Shown here piece by piece: positions 1 through 7,253 of a stretch of 36,625 nucleotides of DNA. The position numbers and the translations under genes were made by a program. Positions within the stretch are counted from its first letter, which is position 1; every line of letters starts with the position of its first letter. Origin of the DNA: Clostridia bacterium. Lineage in GTDB: Bacteria; Bacillota; Clostridia; Christensenellales; CAG-138. Below the pieces are notes generated by a model. That model saw only the letters and a program-made list of their open reading frames with translations, was not told the origin of the DNA and ran no database searches. The stretch lies in NCBI GenBank assembly GCA_017438865.1, contig JAFRUN010000015.1, positions 1 through 36,625 on the forward strand. Reading direction: 5' to 3'.

Positions 1-1496
1 GCGTTCGCCTTGATGTAGTTGCAGAGCTCTTCCATCTTGTCGAGATCCTCGAGCGTGCCGTTGCCCGCCGTGATCTTGTCAAGCATTTCGAGAAGACGTC
101 TCGTACCGATACGGCACGGCGTGCACTTGCCGCAGCTCTCGTCGACCGTGAAGTCGAGGAAGAAGCGCGCGACGTCGACCATGCAGGTCGTTTCGTCCAT
201 GACGATCATACCGCCGGAACCCATCATCGCGCCGATCTTGGTCAGGTTGTCGTAGTCGATCGGCAGATCGAGGAACTCGGACGGGATGCAGCCGCCGGAC
301 GGACCGCCGGTCTGAACCGCCTTGAACTTCTTGCCGTTCGGGATGCCGCCGCCGATGTCGTAGATGATCTCGCGGAGCGTGGTGCCCATCGGGATCTCAA
401 CAAGGCCCGTGTTGACGATCTTGCCGCCGAGCGCGAAGACCTTGGTACCCTTGCTGCGCTCGGTGCCCATGGACGCGAACCAGTCGGCGCCCTTCAGGAT
501 GATCTGCGGGATGTTGGCGAGCGTTTCGACGTTGTTGATGATCGTCGGCTGGCCGAACAGACCCTTGTTCGCCGGGAACGGGGGCTTGTTTCTCGGCTCG
601 CCGCGGTTGCCCTCGATGGAGGTCAGAAGCGCGGTTTCTTCGCCGCAGACGAACGCGCCTGCGCCGAGACGTACTTCGATATCGAAGTCGAAGCCGGTGC
701 CGAAGATGTCCTTGCCGAGCAGGTTGTATTCACGCGCCTGGCCGATTGCGATCTCAAGACGCTTGACCGCGATCGGGTACTCCGCACGGACGTAGATGAA
801 GCCCTTGTTCGCGCCGATCGCATAGCCCGCGATCGCCATCGCTTCGAGGACTGCGTGCGGGTCGCCTTCGAGGACGGAACGGTCCATGAACGCGCCGGGG
901 TCGCCTTCGTCCGCGTTGCAGACGACGTACTTCTGCGGAACCTTGTTCCTTGCCGCGAAGTCCCACTTCATGCCGGTCGGGAAGCCCGCGCCGCCTCTGC
1001 CGCGCAGACCGGAATCCTTCATGACCTGAATGACCTCTTCCGGCGTCATTTCGGTGAGCACCTTGCCGAGCGCGGCATAGCCGTCCATCGCGATGTACTC
1101 GTCGATCTGTTCCGGGTTGATGACGCCGCAGTTGCGAAGCGCAACACGCATCTGCGTCTTGTAGAAGCCCGTTTCCTGCAGGGACGGGACCTCGACCTTT
1201 TCGTCTCCCTCGGTCTCCCGATACACGAGACGGTCGACGACACGACCTTTGAGGAAGTGCTCCGAAACGATCTCCGGAACATCCTCGAGCTTCACACGGC
1301 TGTAGAACGTGCCCTCGGGGTACACGATCATAACCGGACCGAGTGCGCAAAGGCCGAAGCAGCCCGTGCGTACGACCTTGATCTCATCTGCAAGGCCGTT
1401 CAATGCGATCTGTTCTTCCAGCGCTTCCGCGATCTTGACGCTGCCGGAAGAGGTACAACCCGTACCGCCGCAAATCAAAACATGCGTACGAATCAT
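1..1496 (-). CDS. hndC: NADH-binding subunit of bifurcating [FeFe]-hydrogenase (HydB/HndC, NuoF-like), 3' end outside window
   Basis: This is the flavin- and NAD(P)-binding subunit of a soluble, NAD(P)-linked, probably electron-bifurcating hydrogenase. The first 498 codons are visible and the reading frame runs off the left edge, so about 100 C-terminal residues, expected to hold the ferredoxin-like 2x[4Fe-4S] domain, are missing. Residues 1-105 form a thioredoxin-like [2Fe-2S] domain with cysteines near 9, 14, 46 and 50 (ICGGTGC and TGCFGLC). The NuoF core follows, with GLRGRGGAGFPTG at about residue 162 (NADH/FMN loop) and CNADEGDPGAF. A [4Fe-4S] motif ESCGKCTPCRIG lies near residue 451. 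The ATG at 1494-1496 follows a good GGAGG site. It lies 15 bp after the hndB stop in one operon. The family assignment is firm; bifurcation is inferred from the operon. Confidence 0.93.
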   Translation of the reverse strand, partial: MIRTHVLICGGTGCTSSGSVKIAEALEEQIALNGLADEIKVVRTGCFGLCALGPVMIVYPEGTFYSRVKLEDVPEIVSEHFLKGRVVDRLVYRETEGDEKVEVPSLQETGFYKTQMRVALRNCGVINPEQIDEYIAMDGYAALGKVLTEMTPEEVIQVMKDSGLRGRGGAGFPTGMKWDFAARNKVPQKYVVCNADEGDPGAFMDRSVLEGDPHAVLEAMAIAGYAIGANKGFIYVRAEYPIAVKRLEIAIGQAREYNLLGKDIFGTGFDFDIEVRLGAGAFVCGEETALLTSIEGNRGEPRNKPPFPANKGLFGQPTIINNVETLANIPQIILKGADWFASMGTERSKGTKVFALGGKIVNTGLVEIPMGTTLREIIYDIGGGIPNGKKFKAVQTGGPSGGCIPSEFLDLPIDYDNLTKIGAMMGSGGMIVMDETTCMVDVARFFLDFTVDESCGKCTPCRIGTRRLLEMLDKITAGNGTLEDLDKMEELCNYIKAN

Positions 1497-1511
1497 TCTG
1501 TCTTTCCTCCG

Positions 1512-1883
1512 TTATGCTTCCACCGCACCGATGGTGTATTTTGTGACGGGCTTGCCGCCGATCAGATGCTCTTTAATGATCTCGGGAACCATCTCGGGCT
1601 TGACCTTGACGTAGGTGACTCGTTCCTTATCGCCTTCAAACACCTCAACGATCGGCTCGAAGCGGCACATGCCGATGCAGCCGGTCTGCGTGACGGTCAC
1701 GCGGTCACCGAGGTTCTGCTCCGCAACCTGTTCCACAAAGGCGTTCAGAACGGGGCGCGCGCCTGCCGCGATACCGCAGGTCGCCATGCCGACGACAACA
1801 CGGATCTCGCCGGTGCCTTCCCGAAGAGCGACCTTGTTTTTCATTCTTTCACGAATTTGTGCAAGTTCTTCCAACGTTTTCAT
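1512..1883 (-). CDS. hndB: HndB-type [2Fe-2S] ferredoxin subunit of NAD(P)-linked hydrogenase
   Basis: A 123-residue thioredoxin-fold [2Fe-2S] protein of the HndB family, a small electron-transfer subunit of tetrameric NADP-reducing or bifurcating hydrogenases. An N-terminal helix (MKTLEELAQIRERMK) is followed by VVVGMATCGIAAGA, which holds the first cluster cysteine, and by TQTGCIGMCRFEP with the C-terminal cysteine pair. The C-terminal segment (YVKVKPEMVPEIIKEHL) matches the usual ending of such domains. The length is typical. The start at 1883 has an AAAGGAT ribosome site. It lies directly before hndC and 39 bp after the ATPase gene. In HndABCD operons hndA normally directly precedes hndB; here six genes separate them. 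Confidence 0.9.
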   Translation of the reverse strand: MKTLEELAQIRERMKNKVALREGTGEIRVVVGMATCGIAAGARPVLNAFVEQVAEQNLGDRVTVTQTGCIGMCRFEPIVEVFEGDKERVTYVKVKPEMVPEIIKEHLIGGKPVTKYTIGAVEA

Positions 1884-1922
1884 GTGATTGATCCTTTCAT
1901 TAGTAGATTTTTCAGAATATCT

Positions 1923-2477
1923 TCAAGCCTCCGAAGCGTATTGCTCCGTCAGCATATCCCGGATCCAAGCGAGGACTTCGTATTCGTCCAGCGGAACGTC
2001 GTCCCCTAAAACCTGTCGGACCTCGCGCGTGTCAAGTTCGACCGTGCGGTCCGGCATTGTGTGCCGGAAAAGAAAATCCGTTTTCGCGCTTCCGCGGATC
2101 AGCAGCGTGATCGTGGAAACCACGTCGCCGAGCGGCGTAAAATCCAGATGCGTCTTGTCGAACGTCGCGGAAATCTCCGTTCCGCAGTGTTCGGGATCGA
2201 CCGCGCGCTCCGTGGACCGGATCGAAAGCGTTCCCCCCGTCTGCTCTGCGGCGAGCTTCAGAAGCGGGATCCCCATTCCCACCTTGCGCGTGGTGCGCGT
2301 GGTGGAAAACGGATCGACCACGGTTTTCAGAAAGTCCTCGGACATTCCGTAGCCGTTGTCTTTGATCGTCAGCTTCAGCGAAGTCTCCGTCTCGTCCAGC
2401 AGGATCTCGATCAGCGTTGCTTCCGCGCGGATCGAATTCTGCGCAATATCGAGTATGTTTAAGCTGAGCTCCTTCAC
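1923..2477 (-). CDS. Histidine-kinase-type ATPase (GHKL fold) of hydrogenase operon
   Basis: A 184-residue stand-alone GHKL ATP-binding domain. The N-box region is LNILDIAQNSIRA, the G1-like box IKDNGYGM, then a lid with DPFSTTR and a G2-like VGMGIPLLK. There is no sensor, dimerisation-histidine or membrane segment, so it cannot be a complete histidine kinase. The start is a GTG at 2475-2477, chosen because GGGAGGGG lies just upstream and because it overlaps the PHP gene stop by four bases (GTGA), a sign of translational coupling. Longer upstream readings of this frame overlap the PHP gene and are not credible. Such proteins accompany clostridial [FeFe]-hydrogenase operons. Its substrate is not known; control of a partner by phosphorylation or nucleotide binding is inference. 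Confidence 0.85.
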   Translation of the reverse strand: MKELSLNILDIAQNSIRAEATLIEILLDETETSLKLTIKDNGYGMSEDFLKTVVDPFSTTRTTRKVGMGIPLLKLAAEQTGGTLSIRSTERAVDPEHCGTEISATFDKTHLDFTPLGDVVSTITLLIRGSAKTDFLFRHTMPDRTVELDTREVRQVLGDDVPLDEYEVLAWIRDMLTEQYASEA

Positions 2478-3193
2478 AGCTTCCCCTCCCTGAGCTTTTG
2501 AAACAGCGCGCGCCGCACCGCGTCCGGATCGGTCCCGTCGGTATCGAGCGTCATCGTGCCGCCCGCCCCGCCGATCTCCCAAAGGCGATGCGCGTCCGAG
2601 CAGACGACGATCGTTCTTCCTTCGGCGAGCTTGCCGTTTTCGCGATCCCGGAGCTCCGCGATCGGGAACGCCGGTTCGGGCGGAAATGCGCCGAGCACAG
2701 CCAGAAGTCCGTTTGCGTCGCGGTCGATGTGCGCCGGCCAGCATACGCCGTGAAACGATGCGACCAGATCCGCCGCGGACGAAAGATCCAGATCCGTTGC
2801 CGCCGGGAGAAAGTACGGATCCTCTCCGATCTTTTCGTCCCGCTCGTTCAGGATCGGCTGTTCGCCGAAGATCTCCACGCGGTTCTTGATCTTCATCCGG
2901 TGCTCCTTCACCGCTCCGCCGAACGCAAGCGCCTCGTCAAGCGTTTCAAAGATGCACAGCAGATGAATATCCTCCGCCGTCGTCAGCTCCATGCCCGCGA
3001 TCGGCACGATGCCGTATTCCTTGCATGCCGCGAAGAATGCCGGACAGTTGTCGACCGTGTTGTGATCGGTCAGCGCAACGATACCGAGCCCGCAGAGATG
3101 CGCCATCCCCGCGATGTTGCAGGGCGTCATATCCATGTCTCCGCAGGGAGACAGGCACGAATGCAGATGCAGATCGTACGCAAACGTCCTCAT
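2474..3193 (-). CDS. PHP-domain metal-dependent phosphoesterase
   Basis: A 239-residue PHP-domain protein. Motif I is DLHLHSCLSPCG at residues 7-18 and motif II is LTDHNT around residue 41; both supply metal ligands. A later SDAH motif near residue 198 completes the metal site. The family hydrolyses phosphoester bonds in small molecules or nucleic acids using two or three metal ions; the substrate here is unknown. Four-base overlaps link it to the DRTGG gene upstream (ATGA at 3190-3193) and the ATPase gene downstream (GTGA at 2474-2477), so the three are translationally coupled. Context suggests a role in hydrogenase-linked signalling or cofactor housekeeping, which the sequence alone does not show. 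Confidence 0.88.
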   Translation of the reverse strand: MRTFAYDLHLHSCLSPCGDMDMTPCNIAGMAHLCGLGIVALTDHNTVDNCPAFFAACKEYGIVPIAGMELTTAEDIHLLCIFETLDEALAFGGAVKEHRMKIKNRVEIFGEQPILNERDEKIGEDPYFLPAATDLDLSSAADLVASFHGVCWPAHIDRDANGLLAVLGAFPPEPAFPIAELRDRENGKLAEGRTIVVCSDAHRLWEIGGAGGTMTLDTDGTDPDAVRRALFQKLREGKL

Positions 3194-3519
3194 TTGAGCA
3201 GTGCGCCGACTTCGGTGCAGATCTCAAATGTGGACCGCTCGGAAAGCAGCAGGTTCAATCCGTGCAGCTTCGCCGCGTTGACCGCGGCTTCATCCGGGCG
3301 AACGCCCTCGGAAAATACGATGCAGGCGCAGTCCGTGAGCTGGCCGACCGCCGCCACGTTCACGTTCGACATGATCGTTACCCAACAGTCGCCGCTTTCG
3401 GCGCGTCCCATCACCCAGCTCAGAAGATCCCCCGCATAGCCGCCGGTGATCTCGCGATCGCCGTCGGACAGGAGCAGCGGTTCGTATCCGGTTTTTTCGA
3501 TCAGTTCGCTTACCGTCAT
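3190..3519 (-). CDS. DRTGG-domain protein (first copy)
   Basis: A 109-residue protein consisting of one DRTGG domain, named from a motif in phosphotransacetylase and CBS proteins and often annotated as HPr-kinase-like. The line EITGGYAGDLLSWVM followed by CWVTIMSNVNVAAVGQL is the recognisable core. The start ATG at 3517-3519 was chosen because it opens the typical MTVSELIEKTGYEPL beginning and lies 7 bp after the hydrogenase stop; an upstream in-frame ATG would overlap that gene. The stop overlaps the PHP start (ATGA). DRTGG domains are thought to bind small ligands, but the ligand is unknown. A second, divergent copy lies at 5251-5589. Confidence 0.8.
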   Translation of the reverse strand: MTVSELIEKTGYEPLLLSDGDREITGGYAGDLLSWVMGRAESGDCWVTIMSNVNVAAVGQLTDCACIVFSEGVRPDEAAVNAAKLHGLNLLLSERSTFEICTEVGALLK

Positions 3520-3526
3520 GGCTTTC

Positions 3527-4810
3527 TCACTTTCCGTCGTCGCGTTCCAGTTCGCGCAGGAGTTCACGCATACGAATGACGCAGTCGTCGAGCTTGGACT
3601 CTCCTCTCACGACGTCCTCCGCGTGCGCACGGCAGGTCGGCGCGCCGCAGGAGCCGCAGTCCATGCCGGGCAGCTGTTTATAGATGCGCTCGATCTCCGC
3701 CATCATGCGGAAGGATTGCATGCGGTCCGCGCCGAGAATCTCGGCAGAGCTGTACTCACCGGGCTCGACGGTCATCACCTCGGGCGGGATCGGATCGTTT
3801 TCGCCGAGGATCACATGGTTTTGCGCAACCGGCATATACCGCTGCAGCGAACGAATGCGAACGCGCGCGATATACGGATTCTCGACCGCCATAACGCCGC
3901 CGACGCAGCCGCCGGGACAGGCGTTCATTTCGACGAATTTCAGATCCGGGAAGTGTCCCATTTCGATATCGTCGAGCACGCGGATGATGTTCTCGATGCC
4001 GTCCGCCGCAAGATAGTGATCGTTCATCAGCGCGCTTGCTTCCCCGCCGGAGGACGACCAGCTCATGCCGATCATGCCCGATTCCGAAGTGATGTCCGGA
4101 ATCTTTGCGCGGTCCATCCTGGACAGGACGCGGAAGTAGATGTCGCTCATGGAAACGACGTAGTCCACATAGCATTCCTTGTCGGCAGGCGTATTCTTCA
4201 CCCAGCTCACCTTTGCGGGACACGGCGAGATAAACACCGTTTTGACGTCGTCGGGACCGAGCTCGGGATGATCCTTGAGCGCGCGTTCCTTTGCGAGCTT
4301 GCCTGCAAGCTCGATCGGCGGCGAGATCGGAACCATCTTGCTGCGCAGAGACGGGAACCGGAGCGAAATGAGCCGGACGACGACCGGACACGCCGTGCTG
4401 ATAAACGGCGCGTGCGACATGCCCATGCGCTGCATATAGGTGCGGGTATAGTCGGTGACTATCTCCGCCGCCTTCGCAACCTCGAACACGTCGTTGAAGC
4501 CGAGATTCTTGAGTCCCTGCAACAGGTAATCCGTATCGTCGAGATTCGCAAACTGACCGAACAGCGACGGCGCGGGAAGCGCGATCAGGTACTTCGAGTG
4601 ATCGAGCGAATCCCATTCGTCGAAGCTCGCGCGTTTCGCCTTGTACGGGCAGTGGCGGATACATTCTCCGCAGTCGATGCAGAGGTTCGGATTGATACAA
4701 GCTTTGCCGTCACGGATGCGGATCGCCTGCGTAGGGCAGCGGCGCAAGCAGGTAGTACACCCCTTGCACTTGGTCGCATCTAATGAAACGGAATGCTTGT
4801 AAACGATCAT
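3527..4810 (-). CDS. Sensory-type [FeFe]-hydrogenase homologue (HydS-like) without PAS domain
   Basis: A 427-residue H-cluster protein. Residues 15-26 (CKGCTTCLRRCP) and 44-55 (CIDCGECIRHCP) bind two [4Fe-4S] clusters. The H-cluster signatures are L1 ISTACP (Cys141), L2 ISPCPAK (Cys197) and L3 EMNACPGGC (Cys298 and Cys302). A C-terminal [4Fe-4S] motif follows with Cys385, Cys388, Cys393 and probably Cys410. Catalytic hydrogenases have TSCCPGW at L1, where the first cysteine relays protons, and MPC at L2. Here that cysteine is Ala140 and L2 begins SPC, as described for the sensory hydrogenase HydS of Thermotoga maritima. Group C sensors usually end in a PAS domain; this one ends soon after the Fe-S motif. 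The likely role is redox or H2 sensing, not bulk catalysis. The start ATG follows GAGGAGG. Confidence 0.88.
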   Translation of the reverse strand: MIVYKHSVSLDATKCKGCTTCLRRCPTQAIRIRDGKACINPNLCIDCGECIRHCPYKAKRASFDEWDSLDHSKYLIALPAPSLFGQFANLDDTDYLLQGLKNLGFNDVFEVAKAAEIVTDYTRTYMQRMGMSHAPFISTACPVVVRLISLRFPSLRSKMVPISPPIELAGKLAKERALKDHPELGPDDVKTVFISPCPAKVSWVKNTPADKECYVDYVVSMSDIYFRVLSRMDRAKIPDITSESGMIGMSWSSSGGEASALMNDHYLAADGIENIIRVLDDIEMGHFPDLKFVEMNACPGGCVGGVMAVENPYIARVRIRSLQRYMPVAQNHVILGENDPIPPEVMTVEPGEYSSAEILGADRMQSFRMMAEIERIYKQLPGMDCGSCGAPTCRAHAEDVVRGESKLDDCVIRMRELLRELERDDGK

Positions 4811-4819
4811 GTGTCCTCC

Positions 4820-5254
4820 TCAGGCCTGTCTGAATTTCATCTCGATCGTCGTGCCGACGCCGACGACGGAATCGATCTTGAGCTCATCCGAATACCGCTT
4901 CATGTTCGGCAGGCCCATGCCTGCGCCGAAGCCGAGCGAACGGATGTTGTCCGGAGCGGTGGAAAACCCTTCCTGCATCGCCTGTTCGACATCCTTGATG
5001 CCGGGACCGACGTCCTTCAGGATCACCGTGATGCAATCCGGCGTGACGTATACGTCGGCGTCTCCGCCCTTTGCATGGATGACCATGTTGATCTCGCCTT
5101 CGTACATCGCAACGGAGATCCTGCGGATCAGATCGGGATGATATCCCATCTGCCGCAGCATCCGTTTGACCTGCACGGACGCCTCGCCTGCGGAGGTGAA
5201 GTTGTTTCCGTCCACGTCGTAGTGGAAATGGAGTGCGTCATTCGGTACCGTCAT
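4820..5254 (-). CDS. RsbW/SpoIIAB-like ATP-binding protein
   Basis: A 144-residue single-domain GHKL ATPase of the anti-sigma-factor serine kinase type. The N-box is RISVAMYEGEINMVIHA, the G1 box KDVGPGI, and the G2 region GFGAGMGLPNMKR. The length matches RsbW and SpoIIAB. Relatives phosphorylate a STAS-domain antagonist and bind a sigma factor, but no STAS protein or sigma factor lies nearby, so the target is unknown. The ATG overlaps the preceding DRTGG stop (ATGA, 5251-5254), and the gene ends 9 bp before the hydrogenase homologue, whose Shine-Dalgarno site begins right at this stop codon. Coupling to the hydrogenase homologue supports a sensor-to-output idea, which is inference. Confidence 0.85.
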   Translation of the reverse strand: MTVPNDALHFHYDVDGNNFTSAGEASVQVKRMLRQMGYHPDLIRRISVAMYEGEINMVIHAKGGDADVYVTPDCITVILKDVGPGIKDVEQAMQEGFSTAPDNIRSLGFGAGMGLPNMKRYSDELKIDSVVGVGTTIEMKFRQA

Positions 5255-5589
5255 CTTCCGAGACCGCCTTCGTACAGTTTTCCGCTGGCTTCGTACATCG
5301 TCAGCTTTGTTTCCAGAAGCGCGATCCCGTTTTCGGCCGCAAGGCGCTTGATCTCCTCCGTTGCCGTCTTTCCGCGAACGATTACGATACAGCGCATATC
5401 CTGCATATGCGCGGTACGGACGATCTGCGGGTTCAGAAGGCCCGTCAGCAGAACGTCGCGGTTTTCCGCAAACGCAAGCACGTCGCTCATCATATCGCTG
5501 CCGAACGCGCCGGTCATATCCTCGTCGATCTGGTCCGGTTCGGCATATATCACGGCGTCGATTCGTTCGGCGATCTCCCGGATAGTCAT
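5251..5589 (-). CDS. DRTGG-domain protein (second copy)
   Basis: A 112-residue DRTGG-domain protein. The core is AFGSDMMSDVLAF, TGLLNPQIVRTAHMQDM, IVIVRGK and a C-terminal TKLTMYEASGKLY, a pattern I associate with DRTGG proteins in hydrogenase operons. It differs strongly from the copy at 3190-3519, so the pair is not a recent duplication. An AAAGGAAA ribosome site precedes the ATG at 5587-5589. Its stop overlaps the start of the RsbW-like gene by four bases, so the two are probably made in equal amounts. The ligand and biochemical role are unknown. Confidence 0.8.
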   Translation of the reverse strand: MTIREIAERIDAVIYAEPDQIDEDMTGAFGSDMMSDVLAFAENRDVLLTGLLNPQIVRTAHMQDMRCIVIVRGKTATEEIKRLAAENGIALLETKLTMYEASGKLYEGGLGR

Positions 5590-5605
5590 ACTCGTTTCCT
5601 TTCGA

Positions 5606-6103
5606 TTATGCGCGGTATTTGTCCAAAATGCCCTTGACGTCGGCGGGAACCAGTCTGCCGAAGACGTCGTCGTCGATCGTCATAACCGGAGCAAGACCGC
5701 AGCAGCCGAGGCAGCGCGTTGCTTCGAGCGTAAACTTGCCGTCGTTCGTGGTATGACCTGCCTTGATGCCGAGCTGACGCTCCAGTTCCGCAAGGATGTC
5801 GGCGGAACCCTTGACGTAACAGGCGGTACCGAGGCAGACGCGGATCAGATGCTCGCCCTTCGGCTCCAGCGTGAACCAGGAGTAGAACGTGGAAACGCCG
5901 TAGACCTGCTCCAGCGAAACGCCGAGGCCTTCCGCGACCATCGTCTGTACCTCGATGGGCAGATACCCGTAGATCTCCTGCGCCTTCTGCAGCACAGGCA
6001 TCATCGCGCCGCTTTCGCCTTTGTGCTGCGCAATGATCTCTTTCAGTTTGGCTTCCTGTTCGGGCGTTCCCCGGAACGGGATTTCGGTGATTTTGTTCGT
6101 CAT
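5606..6103 (-). CDS. hndA: NuoE-like [2Fe-2S] subunit of bifurcating hydrogenase (HndA/HydC)
   Basis: A 165-residue NuoE family subunit. The N-terminal helical half is followed by a thioredoxin-like [2Fe-2S] domain with VCLGTACYVKG and ATRCLGCCGLAPV, which hold the four cluster cysteines. In bifurcating hydrogenases this subunit passes electrons between the flavin subunit and the H-cluster subunit. It is the first gene of the operon. An AAGGAGGATGT site precedes the ATG at 6101-6103, and an extended -10 promoter lies about 35-50 bp upstream. The protein length is normal for the family. It should work with HndB and HndC at 1-1883, despite the six genes between. Confidence 0.93.
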   Translation of the reverse strand: MTNKITEIPFRGTPEQEAKLKEIIAQHKGESGAMMPVLQKAQEIYGYLPIEVQTMVAEGLGVSLEQVYGVSTFYSWFTLEPKGEHLIRVCLGTACYVKGSADILAELERQLGIKAGHTTNDGKFTLEATRCLGCCGLAPVMTIDDDVFGRLVPADVKGILDKYRA

Positions 6104-6141
6104 ACATCCTCCTTAAAAGATGAGATTATTGACCATCGCAT

Positions 6142-6150
6142 ATTATAGCA
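6142..6150 (-). promoter_or_regulatory. Extended -10 promoter of hydrogenase operon
   Basis: On the minus strand the sequence reads TGCTATAAT, an extended -10 element with a perfect TATAAT (6142-6147). The -35 region 17 bp upstream is poor (GGAAAT-like), as is common for extended -10 promoters. The expected transcript start is near 6135, giving a leader of about 32 nt with a strong ribosome site. I saw no clear Rex-type inverted repeat around it. Confidence 0.65.
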
Positions 6151-6348
6151 TATCCTTTCCGCAATTTCCATAGATTTTTGCAACATCTTTTTCTATATTT
6201 TCGTCTGTTTTGCCGATTGCAGAGGTTTCTTCACGAAAAATCCGCAAAAACTTTGCAAAAAATTCAGTCAGAATACTTTTCTTTTTCATTTAAATCGTGT
6301 ATGATATGGGTACACATTAGGAGTATTATATATGGAAGGGGAAAACAC

Positions 6349-7203
6349 ATGGCTAAGAAACTGAAATTCAAACCCACTCCTGCCGGTATATTGTTTTTGT
6401 CGGCGATCGGCGTTCTGTTGATCGCGATCATTATTCTGACCGTGATTGCCGTCCGCAGCTGCGGCAACAAGACGCCGGATCCCGATAAAACCGTCGTCGC
6501 AAGTCAGGAGCCCGTTGATACCCCCGAACCGGTCGAATCCGTCGAACCGAGCGAAACGCCCGCCGCGGTCGACCCCGGCACGAGCATCGCGCCCGACGAC
6601 ACGACCGAACCCGAAACCACGCCCGTTTCCGGCGAAACAAGCGGTCCCGGCTCGATCGTGATCACCACCCCCGGCTCCGGTTCCGCAAGCGCAAGCGCGT
6701 CGCCCGCAGGCACGACCAAGTATTATACCTCCCCCACCAGCACGATGAAGAAGAACGCGCAGAAGGGGTATGTCAGCGCGGACAAGGTCAATATGCGCAA
6801 GGAGCCGAATGCGAAAGCGAAGCTCGTGAAGGAAAAGATCCCGAAGAACACGTCCGTCACGCTCTATGTCGAGCAGGAGGGCTGGTGGTTCTTAAAGTGC
6901 GGCGACAAGTACGGCTACATCAGGAAGGACTTCATCACGAAGGGTTCCGCGCCGACCGCATCCACATCCAGCAGCAATGCTTCCGGCAAGGTCGTAGCGT
7001 CCAAGATCGCGCTCAGAAAGAGCGCCGACGAAACGTCCGAGTGCATCAAGGAATACGCAAACGGCGAGCAGCTTACCATCTATTGGTCCGAGAAGGGAAA
7101 GGACGGAAAGAAATGGTACTATGTCAAGACCAGCGACGGAAAGAAGGGCTATATGTTCGCCGAGTACGTCAAGGTCACCAGCGGCAAGGTCACCGCAAAA
7201 TAA
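6349..7203 (+). CDS. Membrane-anchored protein with two SH3-type domains
   Basis: A 284-residue protein. The ATG at 6349 was chosen because GGAAGGGGAA lies just upstream and the sequence then begins MAKKLKFKP; upstream in-frame codons have no ribosome site and overlap the promoter region. Residues 14-36 form one transmembrane segment with a positive N-terminus, so the rest is outside the cell. A Pro/Ser/Thr/Glu-rich linker spans about 40-125. Two bacterial SH3 (SH3_3-type) domains follow at about 140-197, with VNMRKEPN, and 213-280, with IALRKSAD and GYMFAEYVKV. Such domains bind cell-wall peptides. No catalytic domain is present. It is monocistronic, with a possible TATGAT -10 at 6300-6305 and a terminator after the stop. 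Confidence 0.85.
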   Translation: MAKKLKFKPTPAGILFLSAIGVLLIAIIILTVIAVRSCGNKTPDPDKTVVASQEPVDTPEPVESVEPSETPAAVDPGTSIAPDDTTEPETTPVSGETSGPGSIVITTPGSGSASASASPAGTTKYYTSPTSTMKKNAQKGYVSADKVNMRKEPNAKAKLVKEKIPKNTSVTLYVEQEGWWFLKCGDKYGYIRKDFITKGSAPTASTSSSNASGKVVASKIALRKSADETSECIKEYANGEQLTIYWSEKGKDGKKWYYVKTSDGKKGYMFAEYVKVTSGKVTAK

Positions 7204-7214
7204 TCTCATAACTG

Positions 7215-7247
7215 AAAAATACCCGCGATCGCTCGCGGGTATTTTTT
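7215..7247. terminator. Bidirectional intrinsic terminator
   Basis: AAAAATACCCGCGA and TCGCGGGTATTTTT form a long perfect stem around TCGC. T-runs occur on both strands, so it can end both the SH3 gene (+) and the convergent lipase operon (-), whose stop is at 7254. Confidence 0.92.
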
Positions 7248-7253
7248 ATGCAG

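Noticed and set aside
6104-6348. Rex-type redox operator before the hydrogenase operon
   Set aside because: No TTGTGAA- or TTGTTAA-type inverted repeat could be seen; TTGCAAAAA-type motifs do not form one.
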